Below, in pieces: positions 26,029-36,968 of a DNA stretch of 64,000 nt. Made by a program: the position numbers and the translations under genes. Every line of letters starts with the position of its first letter. The stretch's first letter is position 1. The notes beneath the pieces were generated by a model that saw nothing but the letters and a program-made list of their open reading frames with translations, was not told the DNA's origin and made no database searches. Source of the DNA: Hyphomicrobiales bacterium (GTDB lineage Bacteria > Pseudomonadota > Alphaproteobacteria > Rhizobiales > Rhizobiaceae); contig UCJD01000001.1 of assembly GCA_900472605.1 (NCBI GenBank), positions 85,778 through 149,777 on the forward strand. The letters are read 5' to 3'.

Positions 26029-27468
26029 ATGACCATGCCAGTGGAACACAGCTGGAACGTGCGGCTTTCAGCCAAAAATGATCGACGGTGGTTCAGCTTC
26101 AATGCTGTAGCAACCACCTATGTCGCGGCTATTCTTGACTTCGTAGTGCTATTCTTCGCGAGTGCTGGCGGATACATGCTCTACGAGCAAGTATTCTTGG
26201 GAATGGATGGCGACTTGTCGCGATATGCGGGCATCGGTCTGCTGGTCGCCACCGTATTCGTTTTGGCGATGGGTGGCGCTCACGCGTATCGTCCAGCAGG
26301 GCTCCTGTCATTTCGTAGACAGATGGCCATCGTCTGCACATTTCTGCCGGCGGTCGTTGCGTTTCTCCTGGCGATTGTTTTCTTTCTCAAGATTGGGACA
26401 ATGGTGTCGCGTGGCGCGATCCTGTCGGCCGCCGTTATCTCGTTCGGCGCGCTGACGACACTGCGGCTGGTGTGGTACTCCTATCTGAACCGCGCGGTTG
26501 CCCAGGCATCCTTCCCGACCAGACGCGTCTTGTTGATCTGCCCCGATTCCACGCCGGCTGAACCATTCATTCACAAGGCTGCGCTCGGTGGGCTGTCGAT
26601 CAAGCATACGATGCATCTTCGCGGTACAGACGAAGCGCCGAGCCACCTGCAGGAGAAACTACAGAAGAACAGTATCGCCGATGTCGATGAAGTCCTTGTT
26701 GTCTGGGGCGATTATGCCAATGCCGCCGTTCTCGAAGAATGCCTTTCGGCCTTGCGCGAGTTCTGTGTCCCCGTAAGCGTTATGTTTTCTGGCCTGGTTG
26801 GCGATATCGCCCAGGGCTTTGCACAGGATATCGGCGAAAACCGCGCATTCCAGATTCACCGCCCGCCGCTCGGCCTGGTCGAGCGCATCGTAAAGCGACT
26901 GTTCGACATCGGCTTTTCGATTGGCGCGCTGACCGTGACCCTTCCGCTCTGCGTCCTGGTCGCAGTCGCAATAAAGCTCGATAGTCGTGGCCCTGTATTC
27001 TTCATGCAGTGCCGCAAGGGACACAATGGCAAGCCGTTCCGGATCCTGAAGTTCCGCAGCATGACTGTTATGGAAGATTCCGGTGATATCAGGCAGGCGA
27101 CACGCAACGACCCCAGAGTGACCCGCGTCGGCGCCTTCATCCGCTCGACGAGCATCGATGAGCTACCGCAGTTCTGGAACGTGTTGCGCGGCGAAATGTC
27201 CGTTGTCGGCCCGCGCCCGCATGCGTTGGCACATGACGACCTCTATGGAACGCTGATCGCCCAATACGCCTCTCGCCGACATGTGAAGCCGGGCCTGACA
27301 GGCTGGGCGCAGATCAACGGACACCGGGGCGAGACGCCGACCGTTGACCGCATGGCGGATCGGGTGCGGCATGACATCTGGTATATCAACAACTGGTCGT
27401 TTTGGCTTGATCTCAGGATCGTCGTGATGACGGCGATCGGCTTGCAGGATCGGAGCAACGTCTACTGA
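26029..27468 (+). CDS. Undecaprenyl-phosphate sugar phosphotransferase (polyprenyl glycosylphosphotransferase)
   Basis: 479-residue membrane enzyme of the WbaP/WcaJ/ExoY type. It transfers a sugar-1-phosphate to undecaprenyl phosphate and so starts assembly of a surface polysaccharide repeat unit. About four or five N-terminal helices (residues 25-150) are followed by a soluble linking domain. The catalytic bacterial sugar transferase domain (about 285-479) carries FRILKFRSM, TSIDELPQFWNVLRGEMSVVGPRP and KPGLTGWAQINGHRG. The start at 26029 has GAGGA eight bases upstream. The rfbBDAC genes follow in the same direction, so the polymer probably contains rhamnose. Confidence 0.92.
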   Translation: MTMPVEHSWNVRLSAKNDRRWFSFNAVATTYVAAILDFVVLFFASAGGYMLYEQVFLGMDGDLSRYAGIGLLVATVFVLAMGGAHAYRPAGLLSFRRQMAIVCTFLPAVVAFLLAIVFFLKIGTMVSRGAILSAAVISFGALTTLRLVWYSYLNRAVAQASFPTRRVLLICPDSTPAEPFIHKAALGGLSIKHTMHLRGTDEAPSHLQEKLQKNSIADVDEVLVVWGDYANAAVLEECLSALREFCVPVSVMFSGLVGDIAQGFAQDIGENRAFQIHRPPLGLVERIVKRLFDIGFSIGALTVTLPLCVLVAVAIKLDSRGPVFFMQCRKGHNGKPFRILKFRSMTVMEDSGDIRQATRNDPRVTRVGAFIRSTSIDELPQFWNVLRGEMSVVGPRPHALAHDDLYGTLIAQYASRRHVKPGLTGWAQINGHRGETPTVDRMADRVRHDIWYINNWSFWLDLRIVVMTAIGLQDRSNVY

Positions 27469-27518
27469 AATTTCGTCGTCAATTCTGGTGTTTGCGTTGG
27501 TTGAGAGGTGAGTAGGCG

Positions 27519-28568
27519 ATGATGCTTGTGACTGGGGGAGCCGGCTTCATTGGCTCGAACTTCGTGCTGGAATGGCTCGCGCAACACGACGAGTCGGTCG
27601 TCAATCTCGATGCGCTGACCTATGCCGGTAATCTGAACAATCTGCGGCCGCTCGAGGGCGATCCTCGCCATATCTTCGTGCATGGTAACATTGGCGACGC
27701 GGCGCTTCTGAGCGAGCTCTTTGCGCGCTACCAGCCAAGAGCAGTTGTGAATTTCGCGGCCGAAAGCCATGTGGACCGTTCCATTCATGGGCCGGAAGAT
27801 TTCATCCAGACGAACATTCTCGGCACATTTCGTCTGTTGGAAGCAGCACGAGCCTATTGGGGCGGCCTCCAGACCAAATCCGATTTCCGCTTTCTGCACG
27901 TTTCGACCGATGAGGTCTTCGGGACGCTCGGCGCCGACGATCCTGCTTTCAACGAGGAAACGAGCTATCAGCCGAATAGCCCATACTCTGCAAGCAAGGC
28001 GGCCAGCGACCACCTGGTTCGCGCCTATTTCCATACCTACGGGCTCCCGGTCCTCACCACCAATTGCTCCAACAATTACGGCCCTCTGCATTTCCCGGAA
28101 AAGCTCATTCCGTTGGTGATCCACAACGCGTTGAAAGGCCGTTCTCTGCCGATCTATGGCGATGGCATGCAGATCCGCGATTGGCTCTATGTGAAAGACC
28201 ACTGCAGCGCGATCCGCCGAGTGCTGGAAGCCGGACGCCTGGGCGAAACCTATAATATCGGCGGCTGGAACGAGCGCGCCAACCTTCATGTCGTGACCAC
28301 GCTCTGCGCAGTGCTTGACGAGTTGCAGCCTCGATCCGATGGCAAGACGTATAGCGAGCAGATCGCCTTCGTCACCGATCGCCCCGGGCACGATCGGCGC
28401 TATGCGATCGATGCGCGCAAGATCGAGGCCGAGCTTGGCTGGCATCCGGCCGAAACTTTCGAGAGCGGCATTCGCAAGACCGTCAGATGGTATCTCGACA
28501 ATGCCGATTGGGTCGAGAACGTGACGTCAGGCAGCTACCGTAACTGGGTGGAGAAGCAATACGCATGA
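27519..28568 (+). CDS. rfbB: dTDP-glucose 4,6-dehydratase
   Basis: 349-residue short-chain dehydrogenase-type enzyme, second step of dTDP-L-rhamnose synthesis. It has the NAD-binding motif [11 protein letters not shown] at the N-terminus, [11 protein letters not shown], and the catalytic YxxxK in [12 protein letters not shown]. Two adjacent ATG codons (27519 and 27522) could start it. It overlaps rfbD by four bases (ATGA). Confidence 0.95.
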   Translation: MMLVTGGAGFIGSNFVLEWLAQHDESVVNLDALTYAGNLNNLRPLEGDPRHIFVHGNIGDAALLSELFARYQPRAVVNFAAESHVDRSIHGPEDFIQTNILGTFRLLEAARAYWGGLQTKSDFRFLHVSTDEVFGTLGADDPAFNEETSYQPNSPYSASKAASDHLVRAYFHTYGLPVLTTNCSNNYGPLHFPEKLIPLVIHNALKGRSLPIYGDGMQIRDWLYVKDHCSAIRRVLEAGRLGETYNIGGWNERANLHVVTTLCAVLDELQPRSDGKTYSEQIAFVTDRPGHDRRYAIDARKIEAELGWHPAETFESGIRKTVRWYLDNADWVENVTSGSYRNWVEKQYA

Positions 28569-29461
28569 CCGTGCTGCTTCTCGGAAAAAACGGGCAACTG
28601 GGACGCGGGCTTCGGCGGACGCTGTTGTCGTTCGGTGATCTCGTCGCCTTCGCGCGCGACGAACTCGATCTCGACAAGCCGGAAGCAATCGCCGAGCGCC
28701 TTGACGCGGTCCGCCCCGACATCATTGTCAATGCGGCCGCCTACACGCAGGTCGATCTTGCCGAGACGAATCCCGATGCGGCCTTTCGGGTCAACCAGCA
28801 AGCCGTGAAAGCGTTGGCAGACTACGCCCGCCGGAACGATACGCTGCTGGTTCATTATTCGACGGACTACGTCTTCGATGGTCGGCAGGAGACGCCCTAC
28901 CGCGAGAACGACGAGACGCACCCGTTGAACGTCTATGGCGGTTCAAAACGTGCCGGCGAATTGGCGATCGCCGAGTCCGGCTGCCGGCATTTGTTGTTTC
29001 GCACGAGTTGGGTCGTCTCTGCCGATGGCACGAATTTCGCGAAGACCATTCTGCGCCTGGCGCGTGAGCGGCCGAACTTGCGTATCGTCGCGGATCAGTT
29101 CGGCGCGCCAACGGCCGTCGAGCTCCTCGCCGACGTCACCGCCCTTGCGATTGCCGCGCACCGGCGCGGCGGCATTGCTGACGGCACCTACCACTTGACA
29201 GCGTCCGGACGAACAAGCTGGCACGGGCTCGCCCAGCATGTTGTTCAGGAGGCGACCGAACGTGGCTTTCTATCGGCGGTCGATCCCGCCGATATCGAGG
29301 CGATTACGACCGATGAGTTTCCGCGACCCGCGGCACGGCCGCGCAATTCGTCGCTCAACACGAATGCTTTGAGTTCCGCCCTTGGGCTCACCCTGCCCGA
29401 ATGGACGGTGCATGTCGATCGCGTACTTGATCAACTGAAGGAACGGGGGTGGGCGCTATGA
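28565..29461 (+). CDS. rfbD: dTDP-4-dehydrorhamnose reductase
   Basis: 298-residue reductase for the last step of dTDP-L-rhamnose synthesis. It has the Rossmann start [20 protein letters not shown], and the YGGSKRAGE version of the YxxxK motif. It is coupled by ATGA overlaps to rfbB before it and rfbA after it. Confidence 0.95.
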   Translation: MTVLLLGKNGQLGRGLRRTLLSFGDLVAFARDELDLDKPEAIAERLDAVRPDIIVNAAAYTQVDLAETNPDAAFRVNQQAVKALADYARRNDTLLVHYSTDYVFDGRQETPYRENDETHPLNVYGGSKRAGELAIAESGCRHLLFRTSWVVSADGTNFAKTILRLARERPNLRIVADQFGAPTAVELLADVTALAIAAHRRGGIADGTYHLTASGRTSWHGLAQHVVQEATERGFLSAVDPADIEAITTDEFPRPAARPRNSSLNTNALSSALGLTLPEWTVHVDRVLDQLKERGWAL

Positions 29462-30336
29462 CCCGAAAAGGCATCATTCTCGCCGGTGGATCCGGCACAC
29501 GTCTTCATCCCGCGACGCTTGCAATGAGCAAGCAGCTGCTGCCTGTCTTCGACAAGCCGATGATCTATTATCCGCTGAGCACGCTGATGCTGGCGGGCAT
29601 CCGAGATATCCTGATCATCTCGACGCCACTGGATATTCCTCGCTTCGAGCAGTTGCTGGGAGACGGTAGCGCCTGGGGCGTCAAGTTTTCCTACGCCGAA
29701 CAGCCGTCGCCTGATGGCCTGGCGCAGGCCTTCATCATCGGCGAAAAGTTTCTCGATGGTGCGCCGTCCGCGCTCGTGCTCGGCGACAACATATTCTATG
29801 GCCACGACCTGCCAATCCTTTTGGCAAGCGGCATGTCGGTCGATCGCGGCGCAACGGTGTTCGCCTACCATGTGCTCGATCCGGAACGCTATGGTGTCGT
29901 CGAATTCGACAAGCGTTTCAGGGCGGTCTCGATCGAGGAAAAGCCGGTGGAACCGAAATCGAATTACGCGGTGACGGGCCTCTACTTCTACGACGAACGC
30001 GCCGTCGAATTCGCCAAATCGCTGCGCCCTTCGCCGCGCGGCGAGCTAGAGATCACCGATCTGAACCGTTGCTATCTCGAGGATGGCAGCCTGACCGTCG
30101 AGATCATGGGGCGTGGCTATGCCTGGCTGGATACGGGGACGCATGATTCACTGCTCGACGCCGGGCAATTCATCTCGACGCTGGAGCGACGCCAGGGGCT
30201 GAAAGTATCCTGTCCGGAAGAAATCGCGTTTCGCAACGGCTGGATCACCGGTCGCCAGCTAGAGGAACTGGCGACGCCGCTCTGCAAGAATGGATACGGC
30301 AAATACCTGATGCGGCTTCTGGCGGAGGCGGGCTGA
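29458..30336 (+). CDS. rfbA: Glucose-1-phosphate thymidylyltransferase
   Basis: 292-residue nucleotidyltransferase that makes dTDP-glucose, the first step of the pathway. It has the signature [16 protein letters not shown] and [21 protein letters not shown]. The ATG at 29458 overlaps the rfbD stop; a GTG at 29449 is an alternative. It lies three bases before rfbC. Confidence 0.95.
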   Translation: MTRKGIILAGGSGTRLHPATLAMSKQLLPVFDKPMIYYPLSTLMLAGIRDILIISTPLDIPRFEQLLGDGSAWGVKFSYAEQPSPDGLAQAFIIGEKFLDGAPSALVLGDNIFYGHDLPILLASGMSVDRGATVFAYHVLDPERYGVVEFDKRFRAVSIEEKPVEPKSNYAVTGLYFYDERAVEFAKSLRPSPRGELEITDLNRCYLEDGSLTVEIMGRGYAWLDTGTHDSLLDAGQFISTLERRQGLKVSCPEEIAFRNGWITGRQLEELATPLCKNGYGKYLMRLLAEAG

Positions 30337-30339
30337 CCG

Positions 30340-30885
30340 ATGAAAGTCTCTTCGCTGGCAATTCCGGAAGTCCTACTTATCGAGCCCACCGTCTATGGTG
30401 ACGAGCGCGGCTTCTTTTTCGAGAGCTTCAACCAGGCCCGCTTCAACGAAGCGGTCGGTGCGGAGGTTTCATTCGTTCAGGACAATCACTCCAAATCCAC
30501 CAAGGGCGTGTTGCGCGGGCTGCACTACCAGATCAAGCAGGCGCAGGGGAAGCTGGTTCGGGTGGTCGAGGGCGAGGTCTTCGATGTGTCCGTGGATATG
30601 CGACGATCCTCGCCGACCTTCGGGCAGTGGGTCGGCGAAATTCTGTCGGCGAACAACAGGCGCCAACTCTACATCCCGCCGGGCTTTGCGCACGGCTTCG
30701 TGGTTCTCTCCGAGACCGCGCAGTTCCTCTATAAGACGACCGATTTCTATTCGCCGCAATACGAGCGCGCCATCATCTGGAACGACCCGACGGTAAACGT
30801 CGCCTGGCCGATTGAGACCGCGCCCACCCTCTCGTCCAAGGACGCGCAAGCACCGTCGATGAAGGATGCAGAGCTCTTTCCCTGA
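30340..30885 (+). CDS. rfbC: dTDP-4-dehydrorhamnose 3,5-epimerase
   Basis: 181-residue cupin-fold epimerase. It has DERGFFFESFNQARF, QDNHSKSTKGVLRGLHYQ with the catalytic histidine in RGLHYQ, and the YIPPGFAHGF segment. It completes the four-gene dTDP-rhamnose set in the order B, D, A, C. No terminator is obvious in the 125 bases that follow. Confidence 0.95.
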   Translation: MKVSSLAIPEVLLIEPTVYGDERGFFFESFNQARFNEAVGAEVSFVQDNHSKSTKGVLRGLHYQIKQAQGKLVRVVEGEVFDVSVDMRRSSPTFGQWVGEILSANNRRQLYIPPGFAHGFVVLSETAQFLYKTTDFYSPQYERAIIWNDPTVNVAWPIETAPTLSSKDAQAPSMKDAELFP

Positions 30886-31010
30886 TGGTGCTTCGAGACT
30901 AGCCGTTTATCCGGTCACTCACATATCGTTGCCCTTGGTCCTTTTCGGATCGGTTTTGGTGTGTCACATAAGGTCGGCTAGCCATCGCCACTGGGAGGAC
31001 GATTGTCGGA

Positions 31011-32048
31011 ATGAGGGGAATTCGCCAACTGGCCAAGCATCTCGATATTTCGATCGGGACCGTGTCGCGGGCGCTCAATGGCAAACCGGATGTGAATGAA
31101 GAGACCCGCAAGCGCGTGCTGGCGGCGGCCGAGGAGCTTGGCTATGTGGCGAACCAGTCGGGGCGAAGCCTGCGGCAGGGCACTACCAACGTCATCGGCC
31201 TGATGATCGAGTCCAGCAAGGAAACTGTCGAAAACGCCGACAACTTCTTCCTTGGCCTGACCGGCGGACTGCAAAGCGTGCTTTCGCGCCACAAGCTTGA
31301 CCTCATCATGCTGCCTTGTCCAAGTGATGAGGATCCGCAGGAGTACCTGAAGCGCATGGTGGCGCGTCGCGTCGTCGATGCGCTGATCATCTCTGCCACG
31401 CAGCGCATCGACAAGCGTATCGACTTCCTGGCCAAGGCCAAGATACCCTTCGTTGCGCTCGGCCGCAGCTCGTCTGGTGGCAACTACAGCTGGATCGACC
31501 TTGATTTCGAAGGCGTTGCGGCCAGCGCTGTCGATCGGCTCGTTGCCAAGGGGCATCGACGGATCGCGATTGCTGTGCCATCAACAGACGTCAATCTCGG
31601 CTACATCTTCCTTGATGCCTATCGCAGCGCGCTGGAACGCCACGGCATCGCCTATGATCCCGAACTCGTAATTCGGGCGAAGTCGAGCGAGCAGGGTGGA
31701 TATCAGGCCGGTCACGAGCTCATCCGCCTCGACCCCCGACCGACGGCTATCATTCTGATTTATGAGCTGATGGCGATCGGGCTGTACCGGCGCATGGTCG
31801 AGGCAGGCATCGTTCCCGGTCGGGATCTCGCCATCATCGGCTTTCGCGAGGAGCCGCGCGCCCGGTTCCTGCAGCCGACACTGACCTGTTTCAGGATGTC
31901 GCTGCGCGATCTCGGCGCCGAGCTTGCGCAAACGCTGCTCGCGACCATGCCTGCCTACGCGGATTTCTATCCTGGTGGCGCGCGCAACACCATTTGGCCG
32001 CTTGAGCTCGTTGCGGGCGAAAGCGATGCCTTCAGCCTCGACCGTTGA
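31011..32048 (+). CDS. LacI-family transcriptional regulator
   Basis: 345-residue sugar-responsive repressor. The N-terminal helix-turn-helix and hinge (residues 1-60) read [35 protein letters not shown]; the rest is a periplasmic-binding-protein-like sensor domain. GGGAGGA lies twelve bases before the ATG. It is followed closely by a glycerate kinase gene and then by a sugar transport operon whose promoter contains two LacI-type palindromes, its most likely targets. The ligand is unknown. Confidence 0.92.
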   Translation: MRGIRQLAKHLDISIGTVSRALNGKPDVNEETRKRVLAAAEELGYVANQSGRSLRQGTTNVIGLMIESSKETVENADNFFLGLTGGLQSVLSRHKLDLIMLPCPSDEDPQEYLKRMVARRVVDALIISATQRIDKRIDFLAKAKIPFVALGRSSSGGNYSWIDLDFEGVAASAVDRLVAKGHRRIAIAVPSTDVNLGYIFLDAYRSALERHGIAYDPELVIRAKSSEQGGYQAGHELIRLDPRPTAIILIYELMAIGLYRRMVEAGIVPGRDLAIIGFREEPRARFLQPTLTCFRMSLRDLGAELAQTLLATMPAYADFYPGGARNTIWPLELVAGESDAFSLDR

Positions 32049-32068
32049 ATTTTCTCGAAAGCCAGCCC

Positions 32069-33322
32069 ATGCAACCGCGCGATTTCCTCACAGACCTCTT
32101 CTCCGCTGCAGTCAAGGCGGCCGACCCGCTCACGGGCATCACCGCCCATCTTCCGGCCAAGCCGAAGGGGCGAACGGTGGTGATCGGCGCGGGCAAGGGC
32201 GCCGCGCAGATGGCCCAGGCGCTTGAGACCGTCTGGGATGGCCAACTGGAGGGTGTCGTGGTGACGCGCTATGGCTATAGCTGCGAAACCCGAAACATCG
32301 AAATCCTTGAGGCCTCGCATCCCGTCCCTGATAGCGCCGGCCTCATAGCCTCGAAGCGGCTGATGGATGCGGTGAGCGGACTTGGCGAGGATGATCTCGT
32401 CATCGCGCTGATCTGTGGGGGAGGGTCCGCCCTGCTGCCGTCGCCGCCGGAGGGGCTGACGCTCGAAGACGAGATTGCCATGAACGAGATTCTGCTCGCC
32501 TCGGGCGCGCCGATCTCCTTGATGAACGTGGTGCGCAAGCATCTCTCCACGATCAAAGGCGGCAGGCTGGCGGCGGCGACCAAGGCGCGGGTCGTCAGCA
32601 TGGTCGTGTCTGATATTCCAGGCGACAACCCGGCCTATGTCGCTTCCGGCCCCACCGTTCCCGACCGATCGACGCGACACGATGCACTTGACATCATCGC
32701 GCAATACAAGATGCCGCTTCCGCAGGCTGCTCTTGATTTCCTGGCCACTCCCGCCGCCGATGCGCCGAGCCCGGATGATCCGGTGTTTAGCCGCCATGAA
32801 CATCATGTGATCGCCTCTGCCGGCGTCTCGCTTGAGGCGGCGGCGGGGCTTGCCAGATCGCATGGGGTGGAAGCCGCCATCCTGTCGGATTCCATCGAAG
32901 GCGAATCGCGCGATGTCGCGTCGGTGCACGCGGCGATCGCCCGCGAAGTGCTTGCGAAAAACCGGCCGTTCCAAAAGCCGGTTGTTATCCTGTCCGGCGG
33001 CGAGACGACGGTCACGATTCGAGGCAAGGGCGGAAAGGGCGGCCGCAACGGCGAATTCGCCCTCGCCATGGCGCTGTCGATCCAGGGTCACGACATGCAT
33101 GTGCTTGCCGCCGATACCGATGGCATCGATGGGTCCGAAGACAATGCCGGCGCGTTTGCCGACGGAAAGACGGTCGAACGATTGCGCGCCGCAGGACTTG
33201 ATCCGCGCCGCCTGCTTGATGGCAACGATAGCTATAGCGGCTTTGCTGCTGTCGGCGACCTGTTCGAGACAGGCCCGACGGGAACCAATGTCAACGACTT
33301 CCGGGCGATCCTGATCCGTTAG
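32069..33322 (+). CDS. Glycerate 2-kinase, MOFRL family
   Basis: 417-residue enzyme of the DUF4147/MOFRL family, which phosphorylates D-glycerate to 2-phosphoglycerate (older annotations call it TtuD or hydroxypyruvate reductase). Typical segments are [35 protein letters not shown] and [23 protein letters not shown]. The ATG at 32069 is chosen; an in-frame TTG at 32045 that overlaps the lacI stop is possible and would couple the two genes. Placement suggests that the sugar brought in by the next operon is degraded to glycerate, but this is inference. Confidence 0.88.
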   Translation: MQPRDFLTDLFSAAVKAADPLTGITAHLPAKPKGRTVVIGAGKGAAQMAQALETVWDGQLEGVVVTRYGYSCETRNIEILEASHPVPDSAGLIASKRLMDAVSGLGEDDLVIALICGGGSALLPSPPEGLTLEDEIAMNEILLASGAPISLMNVVRKHLSTIKGGRLAAATKARVVSMVVSDIPGDNPAYVASGPTVPDRSTRHDALDIIAQYKMPLPQAALDFLATPAADAPSPDDPVFSRHEHHVIASAGVSLEAAAGLARSHGVEAAILSDSIEGESRDVASVHAAIAREVLAKNRPFQKPVVILSGGETTVTIRGKGGKGGRNGEFALAMALSIQGHDMHVLAADTDGIDGSEDNAGAFADGKTVERLRAAGLDPRRLLDGNDSYSGFAAVGDLFETGPTGTNVNDFRAILIR

Positions 33323-33485
33323 GTGAAGAGCCGAAATCTGATCCGGTGCCGTGCCCTGCGTTTCCGCTTGAGCGCCGGTGCAAAGGCGGTGCGAATTTTT
33401 TTCGTGCTGCGCTGCGGCGCAGCCGGCGTTAAAGCCCCGCATTTGCAGATGTTTTCCGCAGCAATTTTTGTCTGATCACGTGGGA

Positions 33486-33529
33486 TTGACAGCGAGAAAC
33501 GTTTCCGCTTAGTATCGTAAACGTTTACG
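33486..33529 (+). promoter_or_regulatory. Promoter with two LacI-type operators
   Basis: TTGACA (33486-33491) and TAGTAT (33510-33515) are 18 bases apart. A first palindrome GAAACGTTTC (33496-33505) lies between them. A second, CGTAAACGTTTACG (33516-33529), begins right after the -10. Both have the AACGTT core of LacI/GalR operators, and their centres are 22 bases apart, two turns of the helix. They should give tight repression of the downstream sugar operon. Confidence 0.88.
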
Positions 33530-33576
33530 GGACAAGTTTCGGGAGGAAAGCCGGAAACTGTCCACGGGAGGAAATC

Positions 33577-34611
33577 GTGACATTGAATGCCGTTCTCTGC
33601 GGTTGCGGAGCCATGTCCAAGGGCTGGTTGCGCGCCATCAAGGAAACCCCGGCTCTCGCAGCCGAGATCGAGGTCAAGGGCCTCGTCGACGTCAATCCTG
33701 CGGCGGCTGAGAAGCTCGCCGAGGAGTTTGGTTTGAGCGGTGCCGTGATCGGTACTGATCTCGCCGACGTCATCGCAAAATCAAAAGCCGATATCGTTTT
33801 CGACGTGGTCATCCCGACCGCGCGCTTCAACGTGGTGTCGACGGCGCTGAAAGCCGGTTGCCATGTGCTAAGCGAAAAGCCGATGGCAACCTCGCTTGCC
33901 GAGGGTGCCGCGCTGATCGATCTCGCAGCGGAGACCGGCAAAATCCACGCCATCATTCAGAACCGCCGCTTCATCTCCGGTGTGCGCCGCATGCGACGCT
34001 TCGTTGAAAGCGGCGCGCTCGGGGAGCTGACAGGCATTCATTGCGATTTCTTCCTGGCGCCGCACTTCGGCGGCTTCCGCGAAGAGATGCAGAACGTGCT
34101 GCTGCTCGACATGGCGATCCACACCTTCGACGCTGCCCGCTTCGTTGCCGATAAGAAGCCGCTGGCGGTCTACTGCGTCGAGCGCAATCCCAAAGGGTCC
34201 TGGTACCAGCACGGCGCTTCTGCCAACGCGACTTTCGAATTTGCCGATGACGTCGTCTTCACCTATCGCGGTTCGTGGTGCGCGGAAGGCGAACGTACAA
34301 GCTGGGAAAGCCAGTGGCGCCTCGTCGGCTCGAAGGGAATGCTGACTTGGGACGGCGAAGAGGGCTTCAAAGCCGCCACCGCGGGCCAGGAGCAGGGGCT
34401 GCTGCACGGCTTCACGCCGGTCGAGGTTCCCGCGCCTGAGCACGACGAAGAGACGCATGGGCATGCCAGCGTGATCGCGAGCTTCGTCGAGGCGATCAAG
34501 ACGGGCAAGCGCCCGGAAACGGCAAGTTCCGACAACATCAGAAGCCTCGCCATGGTCTTCGGCGCGATCGAGAGCGCCAAGACCGGCAAGCGTATTGAAA
34601 TTTCAGCATAA
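33577..34611 (+). CDS. Gfo/Idh/MocA family oxidoreductase
   Basis: 344-residue NAD(P)-dependent sugar or inositol dehydrogenase-like enzyme. The Rossmann N-terminus NAVLCGCGAMSKGWLRAI, the SEKPMATSLAEG segment and the C-terminal beta-sheet domain with LLDMAIHTFDAARF are typical. The GTG start at 33577 has GGGAGGAAA upstream. It is the first gene behind the double LacI operator, followed by an isomerase and an ABC transporter, so it probably oxidises the imported sugar. The substrate is not known. Confidence 0.9.
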   Translation: MTLNAVLCGCGAMSKGWLRAIKETPALAAEIEVKGLVDVNPAAAEKLAEEFGLSGAVIGTDLADVIAKSKADIVFDVVIPTARFNVVSTALKAGCHVLSEKPMATSLAEGAALIDLAAETGKIHAIIQNRRFISGVRRMRRFVESGALGELTGIHCDFFLAPHFGGFREEMQNVLLLDMAIHTFDAARFVADKKPLAVYCVERNPKGSWYQHGASANATFEFADDVVFTYRGSWCAEGERTSWESQWRLVGSKGMLTWDGEEGFKAATAGQEQGLLHGFTPVEVPAPEHDEETHGHASVIASFVEAIKTGKRPETASSDNIRSLAMVFGAIESAKTGKRIEISA

Positions 34612-34622
34612 GGATTGAGATT

Positions 34623-35525
34623 GTGAGCAACCCAGCCAAGTCCATTCGCATCGGAACCATGGTCAGCGCGTCGAAGGGCGGCGCCGACAAGCGGATCGGC
34701 CAGATCGCCGATATGGGCTTCGAGAGCTTCGAGCCCTTCTTCTGGCAGACGACCAATGGCCAGAACCTCGCCGACCTCGGAAAGCGTTGCGTAGATGCCA
34801 TCGGTGACCGCGACATCACCATTTCGACGCTCGGCATGTTCGGCAACCCGCTCGAAACGACCGATATCGATCTCGACACGCTTCAGGGGTGGAAGGATTG
34901 CATCGACAACGCGCATCACTTCGGCGCCACCTGCGTTGCCGGCTTCACCGGCCGTATTCGCAACAAGCCGCTGACTGACAGCCTGCCGCGCTACAAGGAA
35001 ATCTGGAGCGAGCTCGCCAAGCGCGCTGCCGACAAGGGCGTCAGGATCGCTTTCGAAAACTGCGCGATGGACGGCAACTGGCAGTCTGGTGACTGGAACA
35101 TCGCGCACAATCCGGATGCCTGGGAGCTGATCTTCAACGAGACGCCTGACGACAATATCGGCATCGAATGGGAGCCGTGCCATCAGATGGTCTATCTGAT
35201 CGAGCCGCTGCCGCAGATCCGCAAGTGGGCGTCGAAAATTTTCCACGTTCACGGCAAGGATGCAACGATCCGCTGGGATGTCATCAAGGAGCATGGCATC
35301 TTCGGTAAGGAGAAGTTCGTGTTCATGCGTACACCTGGTTTCGGCGACAGCAACTGGACTGACATTATTTCGGAACTGCGCCTCGCCGGTTGGTCTGGCT
35401 CGATCGACATCGAAGGCTGGCATGATCCGGTCTATCGCGACGCGCTCGAAATGACAGGTCAGGTTCACGCGTTGAACCATCTGAAGCATGCCCGGGGCGG
35501 CGACTTCGTCGTCGATCCGGTTTGA
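34623..35525 (+). CDS. Sugar phosphate isomerase/epimerase family protein (TIM barrel)
   Basis: 300-residue xylose-isomerase-like TIM barrel. Metal-site segments appear as RIAFENCAMDG, IGIEWEPCHQM, FHVHGKDATI and SIDIEGWHDPV. It starts with GTG at 34623, eleven bases after the oxidoreductase. The pair of a Gfo/Idh/MocA dehydrogenase and this kind of isomerase is common in catabolism of inositols and modified sugars. The reaction here is unassigned. Confidence 0.9.
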   Translation: MSNPAKSIRIGTMVSASKGGADKRIGQIADMGFESFEPFFWQTTNGQNLADLGKRCVDAIGDRDITISTLGMFGNPLETTDIDLDTLQGWKDCIDNAHHFGATCVAGFTGRIRNKPLTDSLPRYKEIWSELAKRAADKGVRIAFENCAMDGNWQSGDWNIAHNPDAWELIFNETPDDNIGIEWEPCHQMVYLIEPLPQIRKWASKIFHVHGKDATIRWDVIKEHGIFGKEKFVFMRTPGFGDSNWTDIISELRLAGWSGSIDIEGWHDPVYRDALEMTGQVHALNHLKHARGGDFVVDPV

Positions 35526-35592
35526 TGATGTCGCGGCCGGCAAGGAGGAATTGCCGGCCTACGATCTAGGATAACCACAAAGGAGGAGAACC

Positions 35593-36825
35593 ATGGCTAT
35601 CCGTAAATTTGCAATGATCGGCGCACTCGCGCTGGCGGGCGTGTCGCTCTTCGGCCTAGCCGCCAAGGCCGAAGACGTCACCCTCACTCTCTGGTCGCTC
35701 GACCGCGACATTCAGCCGGCGCCGAACCTGATCAAGGAATTCAACGATCAGAACAACGGCATCAAGATCGAATATCGCCAGATCCAGTTCGACGATGTCG
35801 TCAGCGAATCCATGCGCGCGTTTTCGACCGGCAAGGCGCCCGACATCATCGCCATCGATAACCCGAACCACGCGATGTTCGCCGCCCGCAAGGCATTCCT
35901 CGACCTGACTGACATGATCGCCAAGTCGACCGTGATCAAGCCCGAGAACTACTTCCCCGGTCCGCTGAAGTCGGCCACCTGGGATGGCAAGCTTTACGGC
36001 GTGCCGAAGGCGACCAACACCATCGCGCTCTACTATAACAAGGACATGTTCAAGGCTGCCGGCCTCGATCCGGAAAAGCCGCCGCAGACCTGGGACGAAC
36101 TGGTCGCGGACGCCAAGAAGCTGACTGATCCTTCGAAAAACGTCTATGGCCTGACCTTCTCGGCCAAGGCTAACGAGGAAGGCACCTTCCAGTTCCTCCC
36201 CTGGGCGCAGATGGGCGGCGCGACGTACAAGACGATCAACGCCGACGGCGCGGTGAAGGCGCTGACGGTCTGGAAGCAAATCATGGACGAGAAGCTTGCT
36301 TCTCCCGATACGCTGACCCGCAGCCAGTGGGACGCGACCGCGACTTTCAACGCCGGCAACGCGGCCATGGCCATCTCCGGTCCGTGGGAAATCGACCGCA
36401 TGCTGACCGACGCGAAGTTCGACTGGGGCACGGCCCTGCTGCCTGTCCCGCAGGAAGGCGCGCCGCGGTCTTCAGCCATGGGCGACTACAACTGGGCAAT
36501 CTTCTCCAGCTCCAAGCATCCGGCGGAAGCCTTCAAGGCGCTCGAGTTCTTCGCCTCGAAGGACGACACGATGTACCAGAAGTTCGGCCAGCTGCCGGCT
36601 CGCTCCGACATCGCCATCCCGCCGACCGGCAACAAGCTGAAGGACGATGCGCTGAAGACCTTCGTCGAGCAGCTGAAATATGCCCAGCCGCGCGGTCCGT
36701 CGCCGGAGTGGCCGAAGATCTCCAAGGCTATCCAGGATGCGATCCAGGCCGCTCTCGCCGGCCAGATGTCGCCCAAGGACGCGCTCGATCAGGCCGCCGA
36801 GAAGATCAAGGCCGTCGAGAATTGA
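35593..36825 (+). CDS. Sugar ABC transporter substrate-binding protein
   Basis: 410-residue periplasmic binding protein of the MalE/UgpB class (SBP_bac_1). The signal peptide (residues 1-26, AKA|ED) precedes a mature protein starting [12 protein letters not shown]. The segment [24 protein letters not shown] is typical. A very strong ribosome site (AGGAGGAGAA) predicts high expression. Two hairpins follow its stop, before the permease genes. Confidence 0.94.
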   Translation: MAIRKFAMIGALALAGVSLFGLAAKAEDVTLTLWSLDRDIQPAPNLIKEFNDQNNGIKIEYRQIQFDDVVSESMRAFSTGKAPDIIAIDNPNHAMFAARKAFLDLTDMIAKSTVIKPENYFPGPLKSATWDGKLYGVPKATNTIALYYNKDMFKAAGLDPEKPPQTWDELVADAKKLTDPSKNVYGLTFSAKANEEGTFQFLPWAQMGGATYKTINADGAVKALTVWKQIMDEKLASPDTLTRSQWDATATFNAGNAAMAISGPWEIDRMLTDAKFDWGTALLPVPQEGAPRSSAMGDYNWAIFSSSKHPAEAFKALEFFASKDDTMYQKFGQLPARSDIAIPPTGNKLKDDALKTFVEQLKYAQPRGPSPEWPKISKAIQDAIQAALAGQMSPKDALDQAAEKIKAVEN

Positions 36826-36838
36826 TGCATCAGGGCAA

Positions 36839-36947
36839 GCGGAGCGTGCGCGACGCGCTCCGCCTGTCCGACCCCAATGGCGTTTTCGCCATCCCACCGT
36901 TTCCTCCCGGCAGGGGCTGTCTTCCGCGCAAGCGCCAGGCAGCCCCG
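36839..36947 (+). repeat. Two hairpins between binding protein and permease genes
   Basis: GCGGAGCG (36839-36846) pairs with CGCTCCGC (36856-36863), and GGGGCTG (36914-36920) with CAGCCCC (36941-36947). There is no U-tract. They probably stabilise the upstream binding-protein message or reduce expression of the permeases, as intercistronic hairpins do in other sugar transporters. Confidence 0.55.
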
Positions 36948-36968
36948 TTCGGAGCTTAAGGGGTATCC

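Noticed and set aside
31967..33442. A 491-codon minus-strand open frame over the glycerate kinase
   Set aside because: The plus-strand kinase is a clear family member and the antisense frame has no recognisable domain.
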